NCBI GenBank assembly: GCA_021234155.1
Contig: JAJEKV010000066.1
Span: 374,001-438,000, forward strand
DNA length: 64,000 nucleotides
Direction of reading: 5' to 3'
Origin: Isoetes taiwanensis
Taxonomy: Eukaryota > Streptophyta > Lycopodiopsida > Isoetales > Isoetaceae
Below the pieces are notes generated by a model that made no database searches, was not told where the DNA came from, and saw nothing but the letters and a program-made list of their open reading frames with translations. Made by a program: the position numbers and the translations under genes. Shown here one piece after another: positions 52,281-63,806 of the stretch. Each line of letters opens with the position of its first letter. The first letter of the stretch is position 1.

Positions 52281-53329
52281 ATGTGGACACTAACTTAGAA
52301 ATGAGACATGTAGGTGGGTTTATGAACCAGAGGAGTCTAGAAAAATATCGGTACCATATAAATACTCGTACCTAAGGGGTTCTTGCCTGACCCCTTGCAC
52401 GCAGATGGCATGCCTCCTATAGAATAGATATAACCCCCTAGCAAATCCTCTGTATAGACATCTGAAGTGGCCGCATGGGCATACAGTTAGAGGTTCGAAA
52501 TTCCTTATTTACATGTTTCTTTCTATTTGGGTGTAAATGAATATTCTGAGAATTTGGAGCTTTGCTTGAGTTTGCTTTTGATTGCACGTAGGTTAAGAAT
52601 TTCTACGTGGTAGTCTTGGCAAGCACTTATGATTGCATGCTCAGATTTTTTGCTTAAAAAAGTCACTCAGCTCTGAACCTATTTCAGGCAGATCTTTCCT
52701 AGGTGTTTTAAATTGGCTGCATAGTTTTAAGATGTATCATTTTTTCAGGCATGGGTTGAATATGCTCTTGGGGCTCTTTCCCCACCTAAAGCATGTATGC
52801 ATAAACGGTCTTTGACGATAAATGATGTGTCCTAGAAAAGCAAGAGAGGGAAGTTCGCTGAAGGAACTAACCCTATTATTGAGCCCACACACAAGCAATG
52901 GTTATCCTTTATGAGTATCCAAAATGGATTGATTTTTTCAAATGCTTTGGTGAAAGTTGTACAATGTTGTACAATTTTTTTAGTTTGATCCTTGACAATG
53001 TTGTGTAGAGCTTTTTTAGGTCAATTCCTTCTTGCTTACATTTCTTTGCGTAGAAGATCGATTCTTCTTTACACCTTGTATATGTTTTTGTATTTCTTCC
53101 TATTGACATATAGTCCATACATCCCATCCTAGCACGGGTTCAAATCCCCATACGAATCTTATCAAGAATGGTGTTTTTTGGATTTGCCTCTTGTTTTAAA
53201 GGCCGCACTCTTGCTTGCCATACAGAACCGATTTTTTTTTCACAGTTTAATTTGAAAAGGGAAACCTATCATGCTATTCATGGCAAAAACACAATTTGAA
53301 TATGCAAATTTTTAATTATAGACTTATTA
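52281..53329. other. Spacer between the LTR element and tRNA-Val
   Basis: No gene was recognised. The frames at 52633-52815 and 52909-53127 have no family resemblance. A tRNA-like string (gggttcaaatccc, about 53139-53152) is not part of a cloverleaf. Confidence 0.5.
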
Positions 53330-53332
53330 CAA
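53330..53332 (+). promoter_or_regulatory. CAA motif upstream of tRNA-Val
   Basis: CAA lies at positions -6 to -4 from the mature 5' end. Plant tRNA genes commonly start RNA polymerase III transcription at such a CAA. Confidence 0.6.
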
Positions 53333-53335
53333 TAC

Positions 53336-53409
53336 GTCTGGGTGGTGTAGTTGGTCATCACACTAGTCTCACACACTAGAGGTCCCCGGTTCGAACCCGG
53401 GCTCAGACA
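53336..53409 (+). tRNA. tRNA-Val (anticodon CAC)
   Basis: A 74-base cloverleaf with no intron. The acceptor stem GTCTGGG pairs with CTCAGAC (one G-T pair) and the discriminator base is A. The D arm contains AGTTGGTC. The anticodon arm is CTAGT-CTCACAC-ACTAG with CAC at 53370-53372, which reads the valine codon GUG. The T arm is CCCGG-TTCGAAC-CCGGG. Internal promoter boxes are an A box TGGTGTAGTTGG (53343-53354) and a B box GGTTCGAACCC (53388-53398). All stems are intact, so the gene is probably functional. The sequence is very close to the tRNA-Val(CAC) of flowering plants as I remember it. Confidence 0.97.
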
Positions 53410-53418
53410 CTAAATTTG

Positions 53419-53423
53419 TTTTT
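53419..53423 (+). terminator. RNA polymerase III terminator of tRNA-Val
   Basis: A run of five T residues lies 10 bases after the mature 3' end, the usual stop signal for RNA polymerase III. Confidence 0.8.
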
Positions 53424-53614
53424 GCTCTTTTGTTGTTACGTTACACAGAATTTCTTTTGTTGTCTACATTTTGCTTGGAGCATTGAGCTTTAGAAATCAA
53501 TTTAATGGCTACCTGTTTGTTATAGATAACCCATAACAGAGAAAAGCTTTAAGGTCAAAAAGATAGACCGCTTAATAAACAGACTATCCATATTAATTTA
53601 CTAGCTAGCTTGCA

Positions 53615-53620
53615 TTTATT
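53615..53620 (-). promoter_or_regulatory. AATAAA polyadenylation signal of the DUF538 gene
   Basis: The minus strand reads AATAAA about 49 bases after the stop codon of the DUF538 frame, a suitable position for 3'-end formation. Plants tolerate variants, so this is suggestive. Confidence 0.5.
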
Positions 53621-53668
53621 TGTAATTTTGAGTACAGAATAGGATGGGCGGAAAAATCCCATCACAGA

Positions 53669-54160
53669 TTAAGCAGCCAACACAGGCTGTTGAGGAGGGA
53701 AGAACAGCGACCTGAAAGCAGCAGATTTGTCGCAAACAGGGATATCCACAAAATTAGTAACAGGATAACTAGCAGAAAGGAGCCCAACATGGAACACCAG
53801 ATCGTTACCCTGCAGCTCCACAGAATCTATATTCCACCAAACCAACAAAACCTTAACTGTTATGCCTGAGAGCTGCGTAAGAGCTCCATAAGTTGCATAC
53901 CCTTTGATGGTAGTACCATAAGAAACAGGGTATTCATCCGGAATATTAACAACGCATTTGTGCTCCAAATGAAGCGTAAATTTACCATTTTCCTCCATTG
54001 AATAAGAAGTGACAGTGTCAGGAAGAATCCCTAAAGGAAATCCAAAGCCTTGTAGAATCTTCTGAACTGGAGACAGGGCAGCTGTTTTCTGCTGCAAAAA
54101 ATACATAGAAAGAATGAGAAGGAAAAACCTGGATTTGCTATGCCGGAGCCGGAAGTCCAT
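53669..54160 (-). CDS. DUF538 family protein
   Basis: This is an intact single-exon gene of the plant-specific DUF538 family, small proteins of unknown biochemical role that are often stress- or development-regulated. I chose the Met at 54160 because it begins a signal-peptide-like segment (MDFRLRHSKSRFFLLILSMYF). An in-frame Met 24 codons upstream (54232) is less likely. The mature part has the family blocks VQKILQGFGFPLGILPDTV, SYSMEENGKFTLHLEHKC, YPVSYGTTIKGYATYGALTQ, LSGITVKVLLVWWNIDSVEL and LVFHVGLLSASYPVTNFVDI. It ends with CDKSAAFRSLF and a short proline-rich tail. The length (163 residues) is normal for the family. No stops, frameshifts or deletions were seen, in contrast to everything around it. 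The protein is probably secreted. Confidence 0.93.
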   Translation of the reverse strand: MDFRLRHSKSRFFLLILSMYFLQQKTAALSPVQKILQGFGFPLGILPDTVTSYSMEENGKFTLHLEHKCVVNIPDEYPVSYGTTIKGYATYGALTQLSGITVKVLLVWWNIDSVELQGNDLVFHVGLLSASYPVTNFVDIPVCDKSAAFRSLFFPPQQPVLAA

Positions 54161-54232
54161 TGTCAAATTGATGGAGCTGCTGAGAAATGGGAGAATTTTA
54201 GGGCTTGAATCGGAGCCCCAAATTCTGGTCAC

Positions 54233-54459
54233 TGGTTTCGCATTGATACCTAGAATATGCCTTACTATCTATTATTTTTGTCAGTCCATTTGCGTAAACC
54301 GTAACATGCACCATGTGTCACAATTCTTCACCTTTGTTTTCCCTATGGGACACCACTTTGTAAATTAATAGTATCTTTCTACCTACCCTTCCAATAGCAT
54401 AGATTAATTTACAAGCTTCATATCACATGCCCGTGCCATTGAAATCATCCAAGGCACAT
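54233..54459. other. Upstream region of the DUF538 gene
   Basis: Presumed promoter and 5' leader. No certain TATA box or start site was identified. AT-rich patches occur at about 54255-54285 and 54360-54380. Confidence 0.4.
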
Positions 54460-54560
54460 TGGTGTTACTTCATTCCACCATAGAACTTAGGGCGCATGGT
54501 GTTATTTCATTCCACCACAGAACCTAGGGAGCATGATATTATCTCATTCCACCACGTTTC
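54460..54560. repeat. Short tandem repeat, unit 37 bp, about 2.7 copies
   Basis: The unit ggtgttatttcattccacca + cagaacctagggagcat is present twice with a few changes and a third time in part (gatattatctcattccaccacg). It is an interstitial minisatellite upstream of the DUF538 gene. Confidence 0.8.
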
Positions 54561-54780
54561 ATGTTCACTTCTCTGACACCTTAATAATTTGGCCCTCAAG
54601 ATTTAAGGCTGAGATCAGATCTCAGCCGTTGATTGCAAGAGTGTTACCCACTAGTAACACATTAAAAAGTGCATAAACACCTAGTTTGTTATGCCAAATG
54701 GCTATAAACACCTAGCTTGTTATGAAAACCACCATAAAACCACTACAAAACCACTATAAAACTCTCGGGGTTGTTAAGGC

Positions 54781-54873
54781 GGATAACACCCTAGAACTCG
54801 AGTGTTATGCCCTACTATAACAAACTAGAGCCTCCAGCCCTTGTTTGTTATAATAGGGCATAGGGTGTTATCC
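54781..54873. repeat. Hairpin-forming inverted repeat (MITE-like)
   Basis: The right arm (54843-54873) is GTTTGTTATAATAGGGCAT + AGGGTGTTATCC. Its complement appears in the left arm (54781-54825) as GGATAACACCCT + 14 extra bases + ATGCCCTACTATAACAAAC. The loop is 17 bases. The arms match except for one base and the 14-base bulge. No target duplication was established, so a transposon origin is only possible. Related TGTTA-rich text lies just left of it (54640-54720). Confidence 0.75.
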
Positions 54874-55264
54874 CTCTCATCACCACCTCCTCCGACCACC
54901 TAGGGAGTACACATTTCCTTAACTGCAAGACTCTTCTTAATTGACATCATGTTTTGTTGGGCTAACTTGTTCATTAAACCATGTAGGACGACACAAAAAG
55001 ACAAACCTTCATAAGCTTATCGAACTCTGTACAAGTAGCTACGTAGGTTGCTTCTTTCTTAAGGTCAAACCACAAATATTTAGCTGATGATGTTAAGTAA
55101 AATAAAGCTAACAAAAATGTATATTTAAATCATGAAGCCAAGAAACTGCCTAAAACACCTTAAAGACATGGTTAGTTTCGATAGTTGATGTACAAAAGCT
55201 GCTTTTCTTCTTCTCCCTGAATATTGTATCACAAATCCTACAAACACTAGCCAGCACAAATATA
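54874..55264. other. Region without recognisable gene
   Basis: Nothing supported was seen here. Confidence 0.4.
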
Positions 55265-56066
55265 TATTCCAAACGACGTGCATCCTGGACTACCACAATC
55301 ATCGGATTCGTCGATCCTACGACCCAGATCGTAAGTTAGGGCCTCTGAGCACCTCTCGTTTCGCTTATAGTCATTTATGATTGGAGGCGCCTATGATTTT
55401 GAAATATGAAATACGATTTCGCCTAAGGTTTTGAGGGAATATCGAACGTCTTTGTCTAAGATTTTAGAATATGAAATATGGGGGTTCGAGCCTCTACCAA
55501 AATAACTCAATGTCCTAATAAGACTACTTTAACCAAAATACCTAGTGAGCTAAAATAACTATTTTTTATCTTGAATCTATATTTTTTTCATAAGAACCTA
55601 TTCAATTGTGTTAGGGATATATAGTCTATATATGGTTTCAGGAATCGTTATTTTTACATCCATATCAAATGCCCCTGAAACCCCCTGTTATTTTGCTACA
55701 TATTCTAAACGAGGTGCACCCTGGACTACCACAATCGTCGGATTCATCGATCCTATGACCCAGATCGTATGTTGGGGCCTCTAGGCACCTCTCGTTTCGC
55801 TTATAGTCATTTATGATTGGAGGCGCCTATGATTTTGAAATATGAAATACGATGTCGCCTAAGGTTTTGAGGGAATATCGAATCTCTATACGGCTTTGCC
55901 TAAGATTTTGGAATAATACGGGGTTTCGAACCTCTACCAAAATAACTCAATATTCTAATAAGACTACTTTAACTAATGTACCCAATGAGCTAAAATAATT
56001 ATTTTTTATCTTGAATCTATGTTTTTTTTTTTTATAATAACCTATTCAATTGTGTTAGGGATATAT
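55265..56066. repeat. Direct duplication, about 350 bp per copy, offset 436-444 bp
   Basis: Copy 1 (55265-55612) and copy 2 (55701-56066) share ctggactaccacaatc, tcgatccta and cgacccagatcgta. They also share gcacctctcgtttcgcttat, agtcatttatgattggaggc, gcctatgattttgaaatatg, ctaccaaaataactcaat and ttcaattgtgttagggatat. The segment between them (55613-55700) contains ggtttcagg … gcccctgaaacc, a small inverted repeat at 55634-55683. No coding potential was seen. Confidence 0.88.
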
Positions 56067-59000
56067 CAATCTTGTTAATTTGAAAGTATCCGGTGTGGCA
56101 GAAAAGTTTTTGGATTTTTTTTAACTTCATTTTCTAAGATTGTTGTTTTTTTATGGCCGGAATGTTTTACCGTTGTTCCAAGAATCGGGAGCAATGGTCT
56201 TCGAAGATCAAAAAATCGTAGAGTCTACGCTAGGGTTTTTGTTCTTGGATTTCTACAAGGAATCCACATGCAACACCGTGGCATCCATGAAGATATCTTC
56301 TTGCTCTTATGAAATTACAATAACTCAGGCATACAGGTGATGATCCGATCACTGTTTGGCATCTGCCTTCAGTCTACAATTTCAGTGCCAAGATGCATCG
56401 ATTGCTCAAGATCGGTTTTCCTTTTCTTCCATCTTACCTTTTAACAGAGATCTATAGGTGAGAGTTTGATTTTTTTTTATTTCAAATGTGATTATGCTTG
56501 AATAAGAGGAAGAATAAAACTTTTTAAAATTTTAAGCTTTTGTAGTTATTCTACATTGAAAGGAAGATGGTTCTACTTTGCAAATAGGTTGCGCAGCGGC
56601 AACAATGGCAAAAACCATTTCTTTTCTGCATTCCAACCTTACGCTATGTTGTATCCAGCGTTTTTGTGTTCACATGAGCGTGCTTCAGCTTGCTTCTTCA
56701 ATGCAAGTATGAAGATTCTTACTTTTCATGAGGGTTTAGTTTGCCCATGGGCTGCAACATTAGAGACCAAGATCAATCTAGCTGTGGCGAAGGCCAGAAA
56801 CACAAGCATTGATATAAAGGTAGGTCTCTGCAATATGATTAGGGTAAATTTATGCCATGATGTTGCATTTCATTTCCTTTACAGAGGCATAAACCCAATG
56901 TATACTATTTATTATTGCTATGAATTTTATCTGTTTTGTTTTAGAGTAGATGTATGTTTTGAGGGTTGCTTCAACATCTACCTAAATCATTTTCAGAAAT
57001 ATCCTCTCGATAAGTACTAATCATGAATCGTTGCTAAATCCATGTCAAACTTTTATTTTTCACCTCATTTACAGTATTTGCTGAGAGATACAAAGAATTG
57101 TTCTTGCATTTATTCCTTTATGCCTAACAAGCACCTAACTTTTCTATCAATGAATTTTGCCATGTGCATATATCTGTAAGGAATCTCATCTGACAGCTTA
57201 TAAATTATCGAGTTGGCACTCTTCTGAAAATGCAAATTTCTCATGCTGATCATTCTAGAAGTGCGAGAAGTTAATGGTCTGTGTACTCTTTGCATATGCA
57301 TAATATGTCAAGCTTGAAGCTGATGATATGCTACCTCTAGAGCTTAGAATGCCGAGCTAGAGTGAAGCATGGAAGGCCAGGTTAACTCTTAGAGAATGGT
57401 GTCTCTACAATCTAAAACTGGAAAATGTGCAGATGATTTTCACCATCTTTTAGACCCTGTTTATTCTCCTCTGATGCAGGCACTAGAGCTTAACATATTC
57501 TCCTCTCATGCAACTACTGGAGCTTAACATCAATAAAAGCATATTCATCAAAAGTCGTAACGAAATATTGGCTTTGGCAGCGTGAATGCACCGCGGCATA
57601 ACATTGCTGGACAGAAATTTAGCACTTCCTTTGTTGTCTCAACTACTGCATCTGCACATATTACATGGGTCATGATTCTTCAAGGTTAAGACAGTACCTT
57701 CTTTGACAATGAACTTCTATAATGAGAACGTACATCTCTTATGCAAGGAAGATAGGTTTAAAGTCATATCTTCGAGATGAAGATGGATGCAAACATTCTT
57801 ACGGAAGCAGGAGATGCTCAGGCTTATGCAACTTTTCTGGATATCAAAACATAAATCTTCTGCATGTAAGTTTTGTTAAGACAAGAATATATTGATGGAA
57901 GGTGTTATTCAATTTTTGCAGTCCTTAAGGATATTTTTGAGCCTATGTAGCTTTTCTAGATATCAAAAAATGGAATCATCTGCAAGTAAGCACGACGATT
58001 ATAGTATCAAGACAGGAATGTATCCTTAGCGTTGTTGTTGTTCATTCTTTGCAGCTCTTATAAATGCTCTTATGAATGTTAAAGGAATTTTGTTAAGACA
58101 AGGAACATATTAGGTATCAGTAAGACCAATGCTGGCCACTCAATTCATATATCATTATTATTTCTTTTCTTCTCTGTTCTACTATTGTATCAAAACCGGC
58201 CATTTACTAACAACAAGGCAGTGGAATAAATATTTGACAGCAAGGCTGCATCATAGCAAAATATACACAGGTCTGATCAGGCATAAAATGGACAGATAAG
58301 AAGGCAGATATGTAAAATGGTAATGATGGAGGATTCATTGTGGGTGGTATTCTTTATCTCGAAGAGAACTTGATGGTATGTCAACTCTGTAACAAAATTA
58401 TCCATTCTGCACAGCAAAAGATCTCTAGATCTTATGGGTTAGAATCATCTCCAATTTACTTATGGGCTTGATGAAATCTCACCTCCTTAAAGAGCTTAGT
58501 TTTGTATTGCAGCAGCTAAAACAATATGTCGTTCAAGACATATGGCAGAAAAACTCACACAGTTCAATTCTCTATGTTTAAAATGATAGAAAATCTATTA
58601 GAAGCAAAACCTTGAACTTGAAAGCTAATGATGAATTTGTTAAGAAGATGCCCAGAAGATGAAGATTCTGGAATGAAACGTACCTTGGAGACCAGAAGCT
58701 GAGAGATGTGAAGTGAGGCATGGAAGACTTACTCCCATGAGTTGGAGGGATTGGTATAACAATTTGATGCAGGCCCTATGAAAATGACGCTAGGGCACCC
58801 GATCCAGCTCCTGCAAACTCGAAATCAGCTACCTAAGTATGAAAATTTATTCCATCTTCATGAAGACTAATTCAGTTGATTCTGTACATGGGATTAAATT
58901 GCCATGGTATAATTAGCAGGGATATTAACGGTGTATGTATTAATAGAATGTCAAGCTATCTGGGATCATCAAGTACCAGCAAGAAGGGCTATAATGTAAG

Positions 59001-61304
59001 TTGTCAAAAATATGGAGGTGCACATGGATAAGAAACTAAAATTTGTGAACATTAGATCATTGGAGCTTGAGGTCCATTTTTATTCAAGAGTGTACATTGC
59101 CCTACAAGTTGAGTGTGTATTTAGTAAGTGACTTCTATTTTGTGTCTCTCCAGTCATTTTCCATTGATTTCTAGGTCCTGCCAGTTCCATTCAGCTCTAT
59201 ATTTACATCTCTTAATAATCTAATTTCACATATCTGTGAGAAATTCATTCTGCTGTCAACATTCCAGTTCTTTGCACAAGATCCAGTTTATGGCTGCCAT
59301 AAGTTTATGCCAAATTAATTTTGTCCCTAACTTTCTAGATATATGCCCTTGCATAGGGGCGCTCTAACTCTTGCATTTATAATGCAAGCTAATATGTAAA
59401 CTACTATCTGGATGAAGCTATCAGGAGTATTGTTGCTCTTATTTAAATCAGATGATGTTCTATTGTGAATACATTGTAAAAACAATGGGCTCTACAATAT
59501 TCATTTGAATAAATCATTTCAAGATTGGCAACTCTGGAGACAATCACTTACTCCAGACATATTATTGAGTTCATCAAGAGATCATAAGAGGCACCTAAAG
59601 TCGATCAGTCTCATGCTTATCAGCTTGCAGTTGAAATACATATGTTGATATTTGGCAATTATGTGACCCATTGTCATGGGCAAGCATCTGAAGAGCAGCT
59701 ACGAGATGTAAGGTACTGTAAAAAATTTAGATTTTTCTATACTTCTAGAGATATCTAGCTGTCAGGCCTTGATTCATTAATGTTGCTTTATGCCAGCTGT
59801 TGAAATATAAATTTGCTATTTCTTCATGTTTGCAATTCACTTCAAGCTTATAAGTTTGTATTTTTTCTAACCTTTTGAGCTTCGCTTACATATACAATAG
59901 GAATTGCTCTAGAATGGCTCTGCTTAAAACTTGCTGCATTTTCAATGGACTCTTAGCATGAGTTTACTGCGAGCAATATTACCCACTTGGAGCCCTCATC
60001 AATTGCAAAGATGAAGGATTCTATCAACTGGGGAATATTGTCTATGATGAGTAGACTGTATTATTCTGCATGGAGCGATTACAGGTCTAATCTTTGAGCT
60101 TTTAGCTCAACTTATATTTTAGAAGTATTCTCTCCCATTTAACACAAATTTAGGAGAAGTCAGGCTTTGACAATGGAGTAGAGCAGCGATCACGATCAAG
60201 ACCTTGCCTTTGTTAAAACAAATGTGCCAATAAAAGTAGGTAGATATTGTTTGTTGTCTAAGTATGGAACATAGAAAGTAGTTTTTGCAGCTTTGTCTAA
60301 GTCACTAAAAAGGTTTGCGTAATGTGTTTCAGATTGCATTTTGTACAGCTTTTTATGGTGGTCTACTTTTTATAGGACTTGCTTCTTTCTCTAATTCGGT
60401 TTCTAAGCCATCCCTTGAATTTCTTTCGTCATCTTGACCTTTTGTGAGATCATATATCATCATGTTTAATTTGTTGCTGCCAAAGTCCCCAGCAAAATGA
60501 CTCCTTATGTTTTCATCTACAAGTTTTGCTTCTTGGATCCTGTATTATGGAGCTGTGTTCTTGCATATAGAGTAGCTCTTGCTGTAAACACTAACATGTT
60601 TCTGTAGACATTAACATATTGAACGAGAAAGCTGGTTTGGATGTACCGGCTACAGTTTTGGTCTTCTTCAAAATTCAGACAGGTCTTTCCAACCCAGCTC
60701 TTTTTAATTCGTCTATTCTTTCTCCTTCGATTTAGAATTTGCTATCCGGGTTGTATTATATGCAAGTATGGCCATCAATTTAGTTGGGCGATGCTCAAAA
60801 CCACAATGAAAGAATCATACATACTGTTAAATTTGTGTTAAATTGTGTCTGGGGATTTGATGGTGACAAATTGAATTTTCCCAAAATGTTGGTAGAAGCG
60901 AATGAGGCCAGCTTTCTTTTTAGCTGTCTACAATAGCTTCGTCTATATTGGCTAAGACGGAAACGACTCCAGAGGTAACGGTTCAGGATTTCCGGTAGGC
61001 CGCTGTTGCATTAAGGTTCAGGATTGTGCATGTTCAGCAGACAGGTTCATGTAACTAGGATAAACAAATCCGAAGGTAATGGTTTTAGAATCTAATACTT
61101 CGGTACACTGCGATTGGGCATGATGAAAGGTTCTTTGGGTTTGTCTGGTAGGCTGTTGTTGCATTAACATTTAGAATTGCACATGCTCAACAAGGACATA
61201 AGCAATTATATGAATAGATTTTTACATCAAAATGAGTGGACGCTTTGCAGCCACCCAGTTATTAGAATCTGTGGCCTAGGTCGCAAGATTGTCTACTTAT
61301 ATAT
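56067..61304. other. Region without an identified gene
   Basis: About 5.2 kb. One plus-strand stretch (about 56600-56822; QPYAMLYPAFLCSHERASAC, then FHEGLVCPWAATLETKINLA) ends at a good donor AAAG|GTAGGT and looks exon-like, but I do not recognise the protein. Small duplications are present. A 34-bp pair (tattctcctct…gagcttaaca) lies at about 57469-57538, a diverged ~120-bp pair at 57825-57940/57941-58075, and a ~55-bp pair (tggtagg-ctgttgcatta) at about 60990-61042/61139-61193. The text has many CAG/GT-like sites and could be a non-coding transcript or a decayed gene. Confidence 0.4.
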
Positions 61305-61377
61305 AAATTTGGATCATTTCTCGATTTATGCAGGGGCCATGCTAATCTTCTCTGCATCTTTCCAATTTTATCAGATG
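61305..61377 (-). ncRNA. U6 snRNA fragment with internal deletion (pseudogene)
   Basis: On the minus strand the text ATCTGATAAAATTGGAAAGA, then TGCAGAGAAGATTAGCATGG, then CCCCTGCATAAATCGAGAAA, then TGATCCAAATTT matches plant U6 snRNA. The normal molecule reads ACGATACAGAGAAGATTAGC and CCCCTGCGCAAGGATGACACGCATAAATCG, so about 15 bases (GCAAGGATGACACGC) are missing, just in the catalytic/ISL region. The 5' stem-loop (GTCCCTTCGGGGACAT) is also lost. U6 acts in the spliceosome. This copy is a broken relic, probably from reverse transcription. Confidence 0.87.
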
Positions 61378-61433
61378 TTAATTTGAATTATAATTAAGAG
61401 ATCTATAATTCTGCCACATAACGTTGTGCAAAG

Positions 61434-61790
61434 AACAAAGCACTGGCAGAAGCAAAAAGACTACATGCTTACCTTAACAACATGGCTACAAACTTGAAAT
61501 TGGTTGTGCAAAATAACATTATCATTACGTATGTGAAATGTGGGGAGATAGAAACTGCTCTAAGAGTTTTCAATTGAATGGGAGCACAAAACGTCTTCAC
61601 ATGGATTGTATTGATCGCAGCATAGGCTCAAAGTGGAAGGGAACAGAATGCTCTCAATCTGTTTGGTGTAATGCAATTACATGGTGTTAAAGCTAATGTA
61701 GTCATCTTTAGTAGTGCCTTGAGTGTATGTATTGACTTAGAAAATCCTAATTGGGAAAGGTGGATACATGCGAAGGTTCTCTAGCTCTAT
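61434..61790 (+). pseudogene. Pentatricopeptide repeat (PPR, PLS class) gene fragment
   Basis: The plus strand reads ALAEAKRLHAYLNNMATNLK, then LVVQNNIIITYVKCGEIETA, LRVFN, TGA, MGAQNVFTWIVLIAA, TAG, AQSGREQNALNLFGVMQLHG, VKANVVIFSSALSVC and RWIHAKVL. The blocks (IHAHIIKSG / NALINMYAKCG / ARRVFDxMPxRNVxSW / EALxLFxxMQxxGVxPN) are those of PLS-class PPR proteins, which act in organelle RNA editing and processing. At least two stops and lack of flanking repeats make it a short pseudogene. Confidence 0.85.
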
Positions 61791-63806
61791 TGTCTTAAAT
61801 TGTCAAGAAGACTAGAAAATTGACATCTTTTATTACAAATACAAGACTCTTTTAAGTCTTGGCAAGGTCAACGAGCTTGCCGTTGAATTGATATGAGATA
61901 TGAAATCATCACTACCTATATAAGGCAGATACATTTGTTCTCATTAAAAAATTGCTCCTAATATTTCTGGGCTAAGAAGAGCCCCCAGGGTGGCCACGTC
62001 TATTTATTTGGGCTTTTCTAATATAAGAGCAGAAAAAACTATTTTTGCCACACGTGTCACAAATGCCAAGGCTAAAAATTTCTAAACGTGAAGCTCCAGC
62101 CAGATAGAGGCCGCCGCAATCCATTATTGCGGATCTTCAATGATTAGACAATTCAATGACCCAAGATGCATGCTGTTGCCGGCAAAGACCAGCGGCGATC
62201 TGGCAAGCCCCATAATCCCTGCCGCAACCGGAATGTGCCAAACTTCAACCTCGGCTCTAAAAACAAAGTTTTTCAGCTCAAATTCCTACGCTTGGAGCTT
62301 CTCAAAGATTAGAACTTCCGAGCCAATGTGCCGCAATCGAAGTCTTTAGAACTAGACGACTTTTTTGAGCAATTCTAACATGCCCGAGAAAGTTCTGTGA
62401 TTCTGAGTCTATAAGGGCTGTTCCCCGCTTTATGGGTTGCTTAATTTTCCGAATTTACAGATCTTGAGGAGCAATCCACTAATTTTTTCGAGCATTGGCC
62501 AAATGCTGCTTGAAATGCCTTCATCAATTGGATTGAGTTCATTAGAGTCTGGACCATAGCTCTTTTCAAAATCCGACTCCGTTTGGCTTGAGCGAAATAG
62601 CTGCTCATACCCCGTTTAAAAACAGAGCTTAAGCTTCGAGAATGCAAAAGGGAAAAAGGCCAAGAAATCCCGGGTGATTCTGCTCAATTCGCGATTTATA
62701 TGCGTAAGAAAGGATCAGTGGGCTATGAATCAAATGCAAACTTCCATATTGCATTATTTGGGCTTGCATTCTTTTTAAGATAGGTTCTTCATCTTGCAAA
62801 GAACATAATATGGATGATGCTCCCCATCTTAAGAAAGAAAATGAAGACACGGATCTAAAAGTTTCGAAAAGATAGCGGATGACAAGCAAATTCACATAGT
62901 AGCCGATGGGGAGTTTAAGGATTTTATTTCAGCCAACCCGGTGATAAAAATTAGAGGTCATTGTAGGCAAGAAAAAGAAGAAAGGAAGCCGCCTGGCGTC
63001 ATATATATCCGCCAAATTCGCCACCGGTCTGCACAAGAAAAGAAAGAAGGCCACTTCTCCAAATCGCCATCCGGTAAGAAAAATGAGAGGGGAAGGAGTA
63101 TGAAAGAGAAAAGAAGAGAAGAAAGAATACGTTGCCATAGCGCCTTTTGCTCTTCTCAGGATACCTTTTTTTTTTTGCCCTTTCTTGAATTTGACATTTT
63201 TTTGACGCCCATTTCTTTCCCTTGCCTATTTTTTTTTCCATCCTTGGCCTTTTTTACTTTCTTTTGCCTTCCATGAACCGTTCTTTTATTTTTGTTGTTG
63301 CCCCATACAACACCATATATATTTGGATTTGCCACAGTGGCAGCCTTAGCTATGTACCTCCTTCAGAGGGATATCACAGCTAGTCATCGGATACTCAATC
63401 AGCACGTCGGTTCAAAATATCTCTTTTGTTTCGTGATGTTAGGGGAATTTTTTGGTCTGAGCCATTACGGGTGGTGCGGAAGGCAGGCTTGTTGGATAAC
63501 TAGGGCGGATTTTCGCTCTACTCAATGTCTTCTTTGTTCGCAGACGCCAATTCAAACTCTAAATCTCAACAGATTGCAATAGTATTTGTTAGGTGTTCCT
63601 CATAAATAAAATTTTTTGCAAGGCATTTGTTTTAGTCTATACCAAGTGTGATTTTCATGTGAATGCACAACTCTTGACAAGATCTGAGTTGTGGTCATTA
63701 TTTTCATGTTTTTTTAAGGGCTCAAGACATGTGTTTGACACTCAACCTTTTGGTCCAGATTAATCATCATGACCCAGCCTTCATAGAACCTCTGTCGACG
63801 AATTTG
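61791..63806. other. Region without recognisable gene
   Basis: No gene was recognised. A purine-rich run at about 63040-63130 (agaaaagaagagaagaaag) is followed at 63160-63270 by pyrimidine-rich text with T-runs. Overlapping frames on both strands here (62929-63276) come from that low complexity. The frames at 62140-62349, 62441-62895 and 63292-63582 resemble nothing known to me. Confidence 0.4.

Noticed and set aside
53139-53152. Second tRNA-like string gggttcaaatccc near tRNA-Val
   Set aside because: Only three stem pairs and no other arms. It is a chance match or an unrecognisable relic.
54460-54560. CRISPR-like spaced repeats
   Set aside because: The 37-bp units are directly adjacent with no spacers, and the genome is eukaryotic, so it is a minisatellite.
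61200-61386. Plus-strand 69-codon frame
   Set aside because: It is the antisense of the U6 snRNA relic.
62929-63276. Overlapping frames on both strands
   Set aside because: They arise from purine-rich and pyrimidine-rich low-complexity text and show no family resemblance.
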